Below are positions 23,994 to 34,508 of a stretch of 64,000 nucleotides of DNA, piece by piece. The notes below the pieces were generated by a model that did not search any database, was not told the DNA's origin, and saw only the letters and a list, made by a program, of their open reading frames with translations. A program made the position numbers and the translations under genes. Numbering within the stretch: the first letter of the stretch is position 1; each line of letters opens with the position of its first letter. Source of the DNA: Balneolaceae bacterium (GTDB taxonomy: Bacteria > Bacteroidota > Rhodothermia > Balneolales > Balneolaceae); contig JAEPNO010000005.1 in NCBI GenBank assembly GCA_017643365.1, positions 62,001-126,000 on the forward strand, in the 5' to 3' direction.

Positions 23994-26969
23994 ATGATAC
24001 ATTTCTATTCTGCCCATTCTTTAAATACATTAGCACCGGTATTTGCCGAAAAACTGCTGCAAAATCAAAAGCAAAATGATCCCTTTGCTGCGCCATGGAT
24101 TATAGTTCAGAACAAAGAAACCGAAACTTGGCTGCATTCAAAGGTTGCTAAAGAAAATAAGATCTCAGCCAATCTGGATTTTATATTACCTAATCAGTTT
24201 GTGTTTAAACTGTATCGGATGTTGGATGAAAAACTTCCCAAAGTTTTACCATCAGATCGTATGCCCATGCAGTGGCAACTTTTATCACTTTTTAAAAATT
24301 ATGCAGACAAACTAGCCACTTTCGGGTTAAACATTCCTGATTCAATTGATGCGAAAATAGCACTTGCTGAAGAAATCGCCGACGTTTTCGATTTGTATCA
24401 AATTTACCGACCAAAAATGCTTTCTATTTGGGAAAGCAGGTCCTTCGACTACGAGTTAGATCATTGGCAAGTTGGGTGCTGGCAATTGCTAACGAAGGTA
24501 CTAAAAAAGAACTTTGCTGATATTCCCCTTAGATCAACCATTCCGACCTTACTTATAGATTCAATTAAAAAAGGTAAGCTTGAAATACCCTCAGATATTT
24601 TTGTTGTGGGTATCTCGCACTGGAATCAATCGTTTAACGATTTAATGGTTGAGTTGTCAGAAAAAGCCACAATTCATTGGGTGCAGCAAGCGATGGTAGT
24701 ACCGGATTCTGTGTTGCCGATTACAAAATCTTGGAAGCAACCTCAGGATGAAATCAAAAAAAGCTTAATCAGTTCATTAAAAAATAGATCGTTAGACTTT
24801 AAGATTCATTCGATTGACGGATCAGAACCAACTAGCGCTTTCATTAAAAACGATATCACTTTGCATTCTTGCCATAATCCTAAGAGGGAAGTCGAAGTGT
24901 TATATCAGGAACTTCTTAGATTATTGAATGATGATCCAGCGCTTATTGCCGAGGATTTATTAATCATGGTTCCCGATCTGGAAGAGTATTTACCTCATAT
25001 AGAAACCGTTTTTAGTGATCCTAAAGCAGAAACTAAATTACCGGTACAAGTTCTTAGACAAAGATTTGGTAATCCTGAAGAGGTTTTCTTGAAGCTGCTA
25101 AAATTCTATTCAGAAGGCGAAAAAGTAACTCATTTCCTTGATGTAATTGCTTCAAAACCAATTAGAACACAGTTCAGAATTACAGATGATCTTTTGATTT
25201 ATGTTGAGAAATGGTTCGAAGAAATGAAAATCCATAACGGGCTAAGAGAAAGCGATTCGGATTACTGCATTGAGAAAGGGATAGAGCAACTTTTTGAAGG
25301 ATTATTGTTAAAGATGCCGGCTTTTGAGCTTTATCAAAAACATGTGCCTTATTCACTACCGCTCAAAAGTGATGCTTTCTTTTATGTATCACAGCTACAC
25401 TCAATTTATCGAGCATTTGCTGAAGTTAAATTGCAAATATTAGAAGATAAATCCGTTAGCCAATGGTTAGAATCAGCTATTGAATGGTGCTCAAAGTTTA
25501 TGAATGAAGCATCCGGAGTAAAGAAATTACTTTTGAAGTTGAAAGATGAAACCTCTTTGGCAAATTTCGATGAGTTATTGTCGTTTGATGTGTTTAAAAA
25601 ATGGATATCTGAACAGTTAACAAGTAACTCAGCTTCTGCTACGCAGTTTGGGACAGGCATTCAAATCAGTAGTTATATTCCATATCGGAATATTCCATTT
25701 AAGTTCACTGCAATACTTGGATTGAATGAAGGTGTTTTTCCAAGAAACCCAAGCCGCCCTAATTTCGACCTTATCCATAATGCTCCGCAACCCGGCGATC
25801 GAATCGTAAAAAACGATGATCAGCTATTATTTCTGGAACGACTTTTATCCACAGATAAACACGTATATATCAGCTATATCGGTGAGGGGGAAAATGGTTC
25901 TCTAGTTTCGCCCATTGTTCAGCAGTTAAAGGATTCTTCGATTATAAAGGAAGAAAAGAAACACAATCTACATGCTTTTGAAGAATCGATTAATTCTAAA
26001 GCAGCGGTTTTTGGTTCAACAAATACTTATTTGGCAAAAAAAATAATTGATGATTCTAAAGATATTTGGAATCCTATTTCGTCGACCTTGCCATCAAGCA
26101 ATGAAAGCGAAATTAGTCTTAAAGAACTCATCTCTTTTTACGTTGATCCTGCAAAGTATCTGTGCACTAATAAATTAGGAATACAAAATGTGTATGAAGA
26201 TAATCTTCTGGATGATCGCCAATTGTTTAAACTGGATGGCTTGAATAAGTATCGGGTGAGGCAGCAAATTGAGCAAGCATTTACGATAAAAGAAATGAGT
26301 GAAATAAAATCCTATCTCACTTATAAGGGGGAGTTACCAAAAGGTTTTAATGCGGAAAAAACCTTTACAAAAGAATGTCAGAAGATCGAAAAAATGGTGG
26401 ATTATATTCACCAAAAATATCCTGAATCATTTCGCAGAGAACACGTTGATTTCAGGTTGGGGACATTCCGGATTATGGGCACAATTTTGGATGTTAATGA
26501 TCATACTTTAGTGAAAAGTCAGATTTCGGCAGTAAAAGGAAAGCACATCATTCAATTATGGATTGAGTTTTTAATAGCTCAAATCTGTTTGAAAATTAAC
26601 TCCGCAGAATTGATCGCTTTTAATAAAGATGATTTAGTTTGCCATAAGTTTATGCCGGTTTCTGATCCTGAATCACATCTTATAACATTAGTAAACCACT
26701 TTACTAAATCACCATTTACAGTGTCGGAGGCATGTATTTTGCCTGATCTTTGTTGGGAATTTGTTACAAATGAGAAAGGAGAAAATCAGCGGCTAAAAAA
26801 ATTAAATGACATTTGGGAGGGAGGCTATTTTTCGAGTGGTTTGATTGAAAATTACTACAACAAGCTTCTCTTTGGGGATGAAAATCCAATTCACAACAAG
26901 AATTTCAACACTTTATGTGAGGAGATTTATTCACCAATTGCCGAACACTGGGTTGAGGTGGAATTATGA
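23994..26969 (+). CDS. recC: exodeoxyribonuclease V gamma subunit (RecC)
   Basis: A 991-residue RecC-like subunit. RecC is a helicase-like but inactive subunit of RecBCD that splits the strands and recognises Chi. Family features visible are the N-terminal YSAHSLNTLAPVFAEKL, WIIVQNKETETWL, MPMQWQLLSLF, HSCHNPKREVEVLYQELL and the C-terminal domain with LGLNEGVFPRNPSRPNFDLI. It is slightly shorter than E. coli RecC (1122). The stop overlaps the recB start by 4 nt, which together with recD confirms the assignment. Confidence 0.93.
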   Translation: MIHFYSAHSLNTLAPVFAEKLLQNQKQNDPFAAPWIIVQNKETETWLHSKVAKENKISANLDFILPNQFVFKLYRMLDEKLPKVLPSDRMPMQWQLLSLFKNYADKLATFGLNIPDSIDAKIALAEEIADVFDLYQIYRPKMLSIWESRSFDYELDHWQVGCWQLLTKVLKKNFADIPLRSTIPTLLIDSIKKGKLEIPSDIFVVGISHWNQSFNDLMVELSEKATIHWVQQAMVVPDSVLPITKSWKQPQDEIKKSLISSLKNRSLDFKIHSIDGSEPTSAFIKNDITLHSCHNPKREVEVLYQELLRLLNDDPALIAEDLLIMVPDLEEYLPHIETVFSDPKAETKLPVQVLRQRFGNPEEVFLKLLKFYSEGEKVTHFLDVIASKPIRTQFRITDDLLIYVEKWFEEMKIHNGLRESDSDYCIEKGIEQLFEGLLLKMPAFELYQKHVPYSLPLKSDAFFYVSQLHSIYRAFAEVKLQILEDKSVSQWLESAIEWCSKFMNEASGVKKLLLKLKDETSLANFDELLSFDVFKKWISEQLTSNSASATQFGTGIQISSYIPYRNIPFKFTAILGLNEGVFPRNPSRPNFDLIHNAPQPGDRIVKNDDQLLFLERLLSTDKHVYISYIGEGENGSLVSPIVQQLKDSSIIKEEKKHNLHAFEESINSKAAVFGSTNTYLAKKIIDDSKDIWNPISSTLPSSNESEISLKELISFYVDPAKYLCTNKLGIQNVYEDNLLDDRQLFKLDGLNKYRVRQQIEQAFTIKEMSEIKSYLTYKGELPKGFNAEKTFTKECQKIEKMVDYIHQKYPESFRREHVDFRLGTFRIMGTILDVNDHTLVKSQISAVKGKHIIQLWIEFLIAQICLKINSAELIAFNKDDLVCHKFMPVSDPESHLITLVNHFTKSPFTVSEACILPDLCWEFVTNEKGENQRLKKLNDIWEGGYFSSGLIENYYNKLLFGDENPIHNKNFNTLCEEIYSPIAEHWVEVEL

Positions 26970-29900
26970 GCAATGCCCTAGATGTGTTCAACTTACCCTT
27001 GAGTGGAAAGTTTTTAATTGAAGCCGGAGCAGGAACCGGAAAAACATATAGCATTACTTCGTTATATGTTCGCGTATTGATTGAGAAAAAAATGATGCCC
27101 AATCAGGTGTTGGTACTCACGTTTACAAACGACGCTACCAACGAGCTTAAACAACGCCTTCGAAAACGTGTGCAAGAGGTTTTAGATGTGTATGTTGGAA
27201 AAGACACACAAGATGAATTTCTGCGAACCTGTGCTTCGAAGTTATCTATCGAGCAGTACAATCATCTTCAAAAATGTATCTACGCCTTCGATGAAGCTGC
27301 GGTTTCTACTATTCATGGATTCTGTCAACGTTTGCTCAGTGAACATGCTATCGATTTCCAAGTTTCGCCCAATTTCGATTTACTTACAGATGAACTAACA
27401 TTGCTAACCGAAGCGACCGATGTATTCTGGATCGATTTCTTTTTCAAAACTACCGGTGACTCAGAATTTGAACGATGGTATAAAATATTGTTCGAGGAGA
27501 TTTACAAAGCACCTGAGGATTTCATTAAAAAATACCGTGAGATATTATTAAATCCTGATCTAGAGATTTCAGCGTATAACAAGCCATTTGGTGATTTCGA
27601 ATCAACTTATGAAAAGGCTTCATCAGCCTTAGAGAGATTGAAAGAAAGCGTTGAACGCTATGAAAACGAACTAATTGAATTATTCGAAAATGGGCCATTG
27701 AGTGGCACTTATTACAAGAATAAGCCACAAATGGTGGCTGAGTTTTTGAGTGTAGTAAAATCAGCGACAGCGCCCGGACTAATTTTCAATAATGAGCAGG
27801 CTACTCCAAATAAGGTTGAAGAGAGGTTTGTGAAGTTTGGGAATTACATTCACACCCATTTGCTAAAAAATAAAACGATTCCCCATATTCCGCTTTTCGA
27901 TAAGGTTGATGAATTTTATGCCTTAAATACAGCATTACTCCAGATTAAAGATCCCTTCTTTTATCACGCAGTAATTGAAATACGAAAACGATTTGCTGAA
28001 TTAAAGCACAAAAGGAATCTAGTTGGGTACAACGATCTCTTAGTAAGAGTTCGCGATACGTTTAAGAAATTTCCCGGGCTGGCAACCAATATAATGCATC
28101 GTTATCCGGTAGCTTTTATCGATGAATTTCAGGACACCGATCATATTCAATTTTCGATTTTTCAACAGATTTATGATAACAATTCCAACGTGCTTTGGGT
28201 GATGATTGGCGATCCGAAACAAGCGATTTATCGTTTTCGTGGTGCAGACATTAATACCTACTTATATGCGAAGACCGGGGTGGATGCAACAAATCACCGA
28301 ACATTGCTGCATAATTATCGAAGTTCAAAATTGCTCATTAAAGCAGTGAATGCTTTTTTTAATTACTCTGAGCAACCGTTCGGGTTGCAAGGTTTAAACT
28401 TCGAAAATGCGATTTACCCTCTCAATAAGCCTAATCAAATAAATGTCAGTAGTTCTAACGAAGTTGAGTTTCCGCTTACTGTAATCGAATTTGATCAAGA
28501 TGGGCGAAATCTAAGTGATTTAAAGTCACTGATCATGAACTCCGTTTGCTCCGAGATTATCACTTTGCTGAATTCCGATTATAAAATCGATGGTCAGTCT
28601 GTTAGTACTGCAGATATCGCCATTTTGGTGGACAAACATGAACATGCAAGTGAGCTACAGAAAAAGCTTCTAAATCGGGGCATCAAAAGTATTATTCGAG
28701 GTAAAAAGTCTGTGTTTGAAACTCATCAAGCAGATGAACTATACCGCATTTTAAGGGCTGTGGCTGAATATGAAAATGAGCGATATCTCCGAGCGGCAAT
28801 GCTTACGGAATGTCTCCAGTATACTTCAGAGCAAATGCTTCAATTGTTTGAAAGTGAGGATGAGTCGAACCAAATTATTCAACGTTTTAGCCATTTAAAC
28901 GAGAAATGGCAAAATGAAGGCTTTTCTAAGTTCATCAATAATTTGTTTATCGAGTTCGATATCGAAGAACACCTCGCAACTTCGGATCAACCTGAGCGAG
29001 CGCTTACTAATTTATATCATTTAAAAGAGCTATTGGTACGTGAGGTTCGAGATCAGGGGCATGGAATGCAGGGCATACTTCGTTATTTCCAAGAAAAGAG
29101 AGAGAATGCGAATACCGATAATGATGCAGAAATTATTCGCTTAGAAAGTGATGGCGATTTGATTCAAATCGTAACACATCACTCAAGTAAAGGACTCGAA
29201 TACCCCATTGTATTTTGTCCTTTTTTGTGGGATATGAAGAAAAGCCATCCGGATTATGTGGTTCAATCAGATGGAAAAAGTACTCAGGTTGTGTTAAAAA
29301 ACGATTCTGAAGCATTTAATGAAGTACTTGAATCGTACCGAGTTGAGGAATTATCCGAACAAAAACGATTGGTCTATGTGGCACTTACTCGGGCTCAACT
29401 AAAGTGTTTTGTATATGTACCTACTTCAAAAACAATAGAAAGGACAAAAGGGAATAATACCATTAAAATGTTGTGGGATGACAATATCGCGCCCCAGTTA
29501 GATCAGATTAATGAAATAGAAAGAAAGACTTTGTCCACCGTTTCAGGGCTATATAAGAATTCGAATAACCCCACGAAATTAAGCATTGAAACCTCAACAT
29601 TTACCCGATCTGATTTATGGCAATATCCTCGAGTAGTGAGTTATAGTTCGTTATCGGGCGATAAGCACTCAACGTTTGAAGAAGCTGATTTTAAAGATTT
29701 GGATGCAGTTCAAAATTCCACTAACGAAGTTGATACAAATGAAGATCCGGATCCTATTTTTGCTATCCCAAAAGGCAAAAACACTGGAAATTTAGTTCAT
29801 GCCATTTTCGAGGAGATTGATTTTGATGATCCAACGAATCATTCGAAAATTATCAAAGAAAAACTGGATGCCTTTCAAATCGAGAAGAAATGGGAGCCTG

Positions 29901-30442
29901 CTGTAAACGAACTAATTCATCGAAGTTTAACAGTGAAGTTAACAGATGAAATACGGCTTAATGAAATATCTAAAGCTCAGAAATTGGTAGAGATGGAGTT
30001 TTTTATACCCATTTACGGGCTCTCTCGAACTGAGCTTCTACGTACTTTGGGAAAACAGAACAGTATCGAGACAGAACAAATTGATGGATTCCTAAAAGGA
30101 TTTATCGATTTAATTTTTAGAGTGGGAGACACCTATTATATACTCGATTATAAAACGAATCACCTGGGTTCAAACTTCGAAAATTACTCGCAGGACGCTC
30201 TCCAAGAGGAAATGAAATCCGCAAATTACGATATACAGTATCACTTATACACGCTGGCATTGTATCGGTTTTTAGAAACACGAATACCCGACTTTAACTA
30301 TTCGAAGCATTTTGGAGGGGTATTTTATTTATTTGTTCGGGGAGTGAATCCCAAGGAAACCGGATCAGGGGTGTTTTATGATAAACCTGAGGAGAAACTC
30401 ATTAAAGAGCTAGATTCCTTAATAACTGAGGTTGTAGCATGA
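26966..30442 (+). CDS. recB: exodeoxyribonuclease V beta subunit (RecB)
   Basis: A 1158-residue UvrD-type helicase-nuclease. Walker A is EAGAGTGKTYSI near the N-terminus, the DExx box is VAFIDEFQDTD, motif III/IV includes MIGDPKQAIYRFRGADI, and helicase motif V/VI gives HHSSKGLEYPIVF and RLVYVALTRAQ. The C-terminal nuclease has the catalytic YYILDYKTNHLG. It unwinds and degrades double-strand ends and loads RecA for repair. It overlaps recC and recD by 4 nt on each side. Confidence 0.96.
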   Translation: MSNALDVFNLPLSGKFLIEAGAGTGKTYSITSLYVRVLIEKKMMPNQVLVLTFTNDATNELKQRLRKRVQEVLDVYVGKDTQDEFLRTCASKLSIEQYNHLQKCIYAFDEAAVSTIHGFCQRLLSEHAIDFQVSPNFDLLTDELTLLTEATDVFWIDFFFKTTGDSEFERWYKILFEEIYKAPEDFIKKYREILLNPDLEISAYNKPFGDFESTYEKASSALERLKESVERYENELIELFENGPLSGTYYKNKPQMVAEFLSVVKSATAPGLIFNNEQATPNKVEERFVKFGNYIHTHLLKNKTIPHIPLFDKVDEFYALNTALLQIKDPFFYHAVIEIRKRFAELKHKRNLVGYNDLLVRVRDTFKKFPGLATNIMHRYPVAFIDEFQDTDHIQFSIFQQIYDNNSNVLWVMIGDPKQAIYRFRGADINTYLYAKTGVDATNHRTLLHNYRSSKLLIKAVNAFFNYSEQPFGLQGLNFENAIYPLNKPNQINVSSSNEVEFPLTVIEFDQDGRNLSDLKSLIMNSVCSEIITLLNSDYKIDGQSVSTADIAILVDKHEHASELQKKLLNRGIKSIIRGKKSVFETHQADELYRILRAVAEYENERYLRAAMLTECLQYTSEQMLQLFESEDESNQIIQRFSHLNEKWQNEGFSKFINNLFIEFDIEEHLATSDQPERALTNLYHLKELLVREVRDQGHGMQGILRYFQEKRENANTDNDAEIIRLESDGDLIQIVTHHSSKGLEYPIVFCPFLWDMKKSHPDYVVQSDGKSTQVVLKNDSEAFNEVLESYRVEELSEQKRLVYVALTRAQLKCFVYVPTSKTIERTKGNNTIKMLWDDNIAPQLDQINEIERKTLSTVSGLYKNSNNPTKLSIETSTFTRSDLWQYPRVVSYSSLSGDKHSTFEEADFKDLDAVQNSTNEVDTNEDPDPIFAIPKGKNTGNLVHAIFEEIDFDDPTNHSKIIKEKLDAFQIEKKWEPAVNELIHRSLTVKLTDEIRLNEISKAQKLVEMEFFIPIYGLSRTELLRTLGKQNSIETEQIDGFLKGFIDLIFRVGDTYYILDYKTNHLGSNFENYSQDALQEEMKSANYDIQYHLYTLALYRFLETRIPDFNYSKHFGGVFYLFVRGVNPKETGSGVFYDKPEEKLIKELDSLITEVVA

Positions 30443-32154
30443 GTGAATTCAACCCAACTTTTAGCCTGTTAAAGCGACTGGAACATCAGCAAAAAATTAG
30501 GCCAGAGCTGATTGAGTTTGGTTACTTCATACTGGGTAAAGATCGAAATCTTAACCCGAATACATTTATCGCATGTTTAGCGTGTATGAGCGGTTTTGTA
30601 GATGGGCGCACCGCCATAAATGATGATTATTTAAAGGAATTTCTCTCCGACTTAGCCCTTAATGAATTTCAAGCATTAACTATTGATGAACAGCTTTGCG
30701 AAGCATCTATAGTTGGCACATCGGGTGATTTAAATCTATTTATTTACGAAAAAGGCTTGTTATACCTGCATTCGTTTTATGAATATGAAAATGAATTAGC
30801 GGATTGGATTTTAAATAAAGCCGAAACATTACATCAATTGGACGAAGAACAGCAGGAGATAGTCGATCAATATTATCCTAAACTTGCTTCTGATGAGGGT
30901 GATCTTCAAGCTTCAGCAGTTAAACTTTCGTTGATTAAATCACTCATGTTTTTGACGGGAGGTCCCGGCACTGGAAAAACCTATACCGTTCAGAAAATCA
31001 TAGAAATCCATAAAGCAATTTATGGTCAAGATTTTAAAATAGAATTAGCGGCACCAACCGGAAAAGCAGCTCAAAGAATAAATGACTCGATCTCAACTCT
31101 GAATGATGATTCACTAAAGGCTCAAACCATTCATCGATTATTAGGCGCCCGGCGTGGATTTCAGGAGTTCAAATATTCTAAGGATAATCCTTTAAATGTG
31201 GATTTATTGATAATTGACGAAGCTTCAATGATGGATTTATCCTTATGGATTGCCGTGATAAATGCAATTCCTGAACATGCAAAACTCATCATTGTTGGCG
31301 ATAGCAACCAATTAGCCTCAGTTGAAGCCGGAGCCGTTTTAAGCGATATATGTAAACCCGCAGATAACTCATTTTCGGTTGAGATTGCTTCCAAAATAGG
31401 GAATGAGGCAACATCAAAATCCACTTCGGCATTAAATGATTGTATCATTCGGCTGGAAAAAAGTAAACGATTTGGTGCTCAAACGGGAATACAGAAATTG
31501 GCAGAGGCAATTAGAGCCGAGGATGTTGACCTTGCCCATTCATTGTTATCAGACAGCTCAATTACTGATGTCACTATTGTAGATAACAATGCTATGAGTC
31601 TTGAAACAGTAAAAAATGAATTTGCCATTTCACCTTATTTCGAAAAGAATGCTCAAGAAGAATTAACCCAAAAAGCTATTTTGTGTGCAGTTAAAAATGG
31701 AGAGACTGGCAGCAGAACGTTGAATCGACAAATTGAAGATACTTTAAAAAGTAAGTTAGGCTCGTCAAGATCTAAGGAATGGTATGCCAATCGAAAGATC
31801 ACTATAAATCGTAATCAACATGCATTAGACATTCGAAACGGCGAAATTGGATTTTATTCGAATGAAAATGAATCGGTAAACTTTGATGAACGTTCGGTTC
31901 CAGTAAGCAGGCTTCAGTTTTATGATCCCGGATATTGCATTACCATCCATAAAAGCCAAGGAAGTGAGTATAAACACGTTGCGATTGTGCTTCCATCCAT
32001 AAAAAACCGAGTACTTTCTAAAGAACTTTTATATACAGGTGTAACAAGAGCCAGTGAAAGTGTTCTTATAGTAGGAGATATGCTAATGATTAAAGAAACT
32101 ATTCTTTCTCCAACTGTAAGAAGTAGTGGATTAAAGCGAAAACTCTGGGACTGA
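30439..32154 (+). CDS. recD: exodeoxyribonuclease V alpha subunit (RecD)
   Basis: A 571-residue SF1B 5'-3' helicase, the fast motor of RecBCD. Walker A is LTGGPGTGKTYTV, then APTGKAAQRI, TIHRLLGA, DEASMMD (Walker B), VGDSNQLASVEAGAVL and the C-terminal ITIHKSQGSEYKHV and LYTGVTRA. Length is near that of E. coli RecD (608). It is the last gene of the recCBD set; a terminator follows. Confidence 0.96.
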   Translation: MSEFNPTFSLLKRLEHQQKIRPELIEFGYFILGKDRNLNPNTFIACLACMSGFVDGRTAINDDYLKEFLSDLALNEFQALTIDEQLCEASIVGTSGDLNLFIYEKGLLYLHSFYEYENELADWILNKAETLHQLDEEQQEIVDQYYPKLASDEGDLQASAVKLSLIKSLMFLTGGPGTGKTYTVQKIIEIHKAIYGQDFKIELAAPTGKAAQRINDSISTLNDDSLKAQTIHRLLGARRGFQEFKYSKDNPLNVDLLIIDEASMMDLSLWIAVINAIPEHAKLIIVGDSNQLASVEAGAVLSDICKPADNSFSVEIASKIGNEATSKSTSALNDCIIRLEKSKRFGAQTGIQKLAEAIRAEDVDLAHSLLSDSSITDVTIVDNNAMSLETVKNEFAISPYFEKNAQEELTQKAILCAVKNGETGSRTLNRQIEDTLKSKLGSSRSKEWYANRKITINRNQHALDIRNGEIGFYSNENESVNFDERSVPVSRLQFYDPGYCITIHKSQGSEYKHVAIVLPSIKNRVLSKELLYTGVTRASESVLIVGDMLMIKETILSPTVRSSGLKRKLWD

Positions 32155-32190
32155 TTGAATCGGGGAAAACCAATTTTTTGATACAAAAAA

Positions 32191-32212
32191 AGCTGTAGCG
32201 CTAACTACAGCT
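32191..32212 (+). terminator. hairpin after recD
   Basis: AGCTGTAG/CTACAGCT is a perfect 8-bp stem. The T tract on the plus strand is weak (AATTTT), but seven A before the stem could serve the minus strand. Confidence 0.55.
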
Positions 32213-32249
32213 AATTTTCTGTACCCCGAAAAAGCCAACGTATTCATGG

Positions 32250-32281
32250 ATGGCGGGTTGATAGCCTGCCATCTTTCTTTT
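32250..32281 (+). terminator. second hairpin after recD
   Basis: GATGGCGGG and CCTGCCATC pair over 9 bp with one G-U, followed by TTTCTTTTTC. It is preceded by the string TGTACCCCGAA, which also occurs before the hairpins at 19139-19158 on the minus strand. Confidence 0.65.
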
Positions 32282-32447
32282 TCAAGGCAATTGAATATCT
32301 ACGCTTTTCTATATTGTTTCCTATAGTTTTATCTAATCTAGATTACATACTTATAATGCTGTTGTTAAGATTTCTTGGAACAATGTTTACTAAGGGTTCC
32401 TATAAGTGAGTGAACCAAGTAATTAATTCAAACCAAAAAACAACATT

Positions 32448-33743
32448 ATGAAGTTTAGTAGATCACTTAAGTCAATAATCTTTGTACTCGGTGTTGCCGT
32501 TTTAGGACTTAATTGTTCAGACGATAACAATACATCAGGCACTAGTTCTGATTATGCAACAATTTCGGGTCAAGTAGAAAATTCAAAATCAAAAGCTAAA
32601 ACATCACAAGCTACAGTTGTATCTGCAGCATATGTAACAGCTAATGGTAGTTTAGAAACTATCAGTAATACTGAAACTAATGTGGATGCATCAGGTAATT
32701 TCGAATTACAAGTTGATGCAGAAGCGTATCAAAATATCGTAGTAGAAGCTAAATCAGATGCTCAAACTACAATGGGATTTGTAGCCGGATCGGTAGAAAA
32801 CGGATCTGAATACACCATTAAGCCAATCGATGCAGAATCGAAGTCAGAGACCATGGTATTTGCTGAATTAGTAGCAAATAACGGATCTGACAATGTATCT
32901 AAAGCAGAAATCGAAGCTGTAGTAAGCTCAGAAAGTTCTGCAGAATTTAATTCTAGCGATGCAACTAAAATTGCAGCATCATTAAAGAAAGGTGCCGAAG
33001 TTCGTGCAGCATATTTCCAGAGTAAATTTAACTCAGAAGCTGATGCGAAAATCGAAGCTATGATGAGTGCAATGGCAACTGCCCAATCTAATCTAGAGGC
33101 GAAATTACAATCTTCAAGTTCAGCAAGTGCAGAAGCAAATGCGTATGCAGAGTTTGAACAAGATTTATTTAACGCTTATTTAGAAGCCGATTCTGATGCA
33201 AGTGTTGCAGCAAAATCAGCTGAGATGTGGAGCCGTGCAGTAATTAATGGAACTGCTAGTGCATCAAACAATGCCCGAGCAATTGCTAGTACACAGAGTT
33301 CAATCGTTCTTGCAAACCTTCTTGATATGGCCGTAAAAGCCGAAATGGAAGCTGCAGGCGCAAGCCAAACTACTGTGGAAACTGCTAACCAAGCCGCTGT
33401 ACAGTTACGTTCTGACATCAAAGCGACAGCAGGTACCGAATCAGAAATTAGAGCTGCATTCGAAACCTACCGCAACGAAGTAAGAACAGCTATCGAGAAT
33501 GATAGTAACTTTGAAGCTGCTGTAATTGCAGAGATTGATACCGAGATTAACGCCACTACCGGTGCGAAAACAGTATTTGAATCTTCAATTGCAACAACAG
33601 CTACAGCCGACCTAATGGTTGATGTATACGAAACTTTCTATAGTTCTATCGAGAGTAGCGTAAGTTCATCGCTTGAAGGTAGTAGCCAAAGCAAAATCGA
33701 AGCGGTAACTGAATTAATGATTCTAATTAATGCAGCATCGTAA
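32448..33743 (+). CDS. Ala/Ser/Glu-rich lipoprotein
   Basis: A 431-residue lipoprotein (MKFSRSLKSIIFVLGVAVLG then lipobox LGLNC). Residues 30-110 form a short beta domain (YATISGQVENS, like a carboxypeptidase regulatory fold). The rest is a long helical region unusually rich in Ala, Ser and Glu. No enzyme motifs are visible and I do not recognise the family. It may be a surface or periplasmic structural protein. It stands alone and ends in a strong terminator shared with the convergent FKBP gene. Confidence 0.7.
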   Translation: MKFSRSLKSIIFVLGVAVLGLNCSDDNNTSGTSSDYATISGQVENSKSKAKTSQATVVSAAYVTANGSLETISNTETNVDASGNFELQVDAEAYQNIVVEAKSDAQTTMGFVAGSVENGSEYTIKPIDAESKSETMVFAELVANNGSDNVSKAEIEAVVSSESSAEFNSSDATKIAASLKKGAEVRAAYFQSKFNSEADAKIEAMMSAMATAQSNLEAKLQSSSSASAEANAYAEFEQDLFNAYLEADSDASVAAKSAEMWSRAVINGTASASNNARAIASTQSSIVLANLLDMAVKAEMEAAGASQTTVETANQAAVQLRSDIKATAGTESEIRAAFETYRNEVRTAIENDSNFEAAVIAEIDTEINATTGAKTVFESSIATTATADLMVDVYETFYSSIESSVSSSLEGSSQSKIEAVTELMILINAAS

Positions 33744-33762
33744 CGAAATAGCTTAAGAAACT

Positions 33763-33794
33763 AAAAAAGGAGCTCAATTTGAGCTCCTTTTTTT
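33763..33794. terminator. bidirectional terminator
   Basis: GGAGCTCAATTTGAGCTCC with A run before and T run after forms a perfect stem usable on both strands, between the convergent Ala/Ser-rich lipoprotein and FKBP genes. Confidence 0.92.
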
Positions 33795-33812
33795 ATGTCT
33801 ACACTTTTTTAA

Positions 33813-34508
33813 CTACTTAATATCAAGTAGTTCTACTTTGAAAATTAAAGCATCATTTGGCATTATCGGTCCACCAGGACGTGGATTTTCGCCATATGCT
33901 AAGTCTGATGGGATGTAGAATTCATATTCAGAACCAACGTTCATTAACTGAATACCTTCAATCCAACCTGGAATCATTTGCCCAAGAACAAGCTCAGCAG
34001 GTTCTCCACTTCCATAATTAGAATCGAAGATAGTACCATCGATTAATCGACCTTCGTACATCACAACCACTGTATTTTGCGGAAGAGGCTTTAAACCATC
34101 ACCTTCTTTAATAACTTTGTATTGCAGCCCTGAAGCAGTCTCACGAACACCTTCTTTATTTCTGTTTTCAGCAAAAAACTCTTCAGCTTCTAATCTGTTT
34201 TCATTTTTGATTTTATCTTGAATGAACTGATTAAATCGCTGAAACATAGCTCTCATTTCTGCTTCAGGAATTTGATTTTCATCACCATCAACACCATTCA
34301 TGAAACCGGCTACATATGCATTAAATGCAACATTAGGAAATCCCTGAGAGCTTAAACGGTTGCCGTTCTGAAAGCCTATTGCATAGCTGGCACTATCAAC
34401 CAAAGAGTAAAGTTGAACTTCTTTTGTAAGTCCAGAATCAGATTGTGTGCAAGCAAATGTTGCGAATAATATTATCGGGATTGTTAATATTAATTGAGAA
34501 AAACGCAT
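33813..34508 (-). CDS. FKBP-type peptidyl-prolyl isomerase lipoprotein
   Basis: A 231-residue lipoprotein (lipobox ATFAC, Cys20) with an N-terminal helical dimerisation domain of FkpA/Mip type (residues 30-115; YAIGFQNGNRLSSQGF) and a C-terminal FKBP domain (about 125-231). FKBP motifs include VVMYEGRLIDGTIFDSNYGSG, VIPGW-like MIPGWIEGIQLM and YIPSDLAYGENPRPGGPI. It catalyses cis-trans isomerisation at proline and acts as a chaperone in the envelope. It converges with the preceding lipoprotein gene at a shared terminator. Confidence 0.94.
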   Translation of the reverse strand: MRFSQLILTIPIILFATFACTQSDSGLTKEVQLYSLVDSASYAIGFQNGNRLSSQGFPNVAFNAYVAGFMNGVDGDENQIPEAEMRAMFQRFNQFIQDKIKNENRLEAEEFFAENRNKEGVRETASGLQYKVIKEGDGLKPLPQNTVVVMYEGRLIDGTIFDSNYGSGEPAELVLGQMIPGWIEGIQLMNVGSEYEFYIPSDLAYGENPRPGGPIMPNDALIFKVELLDIK

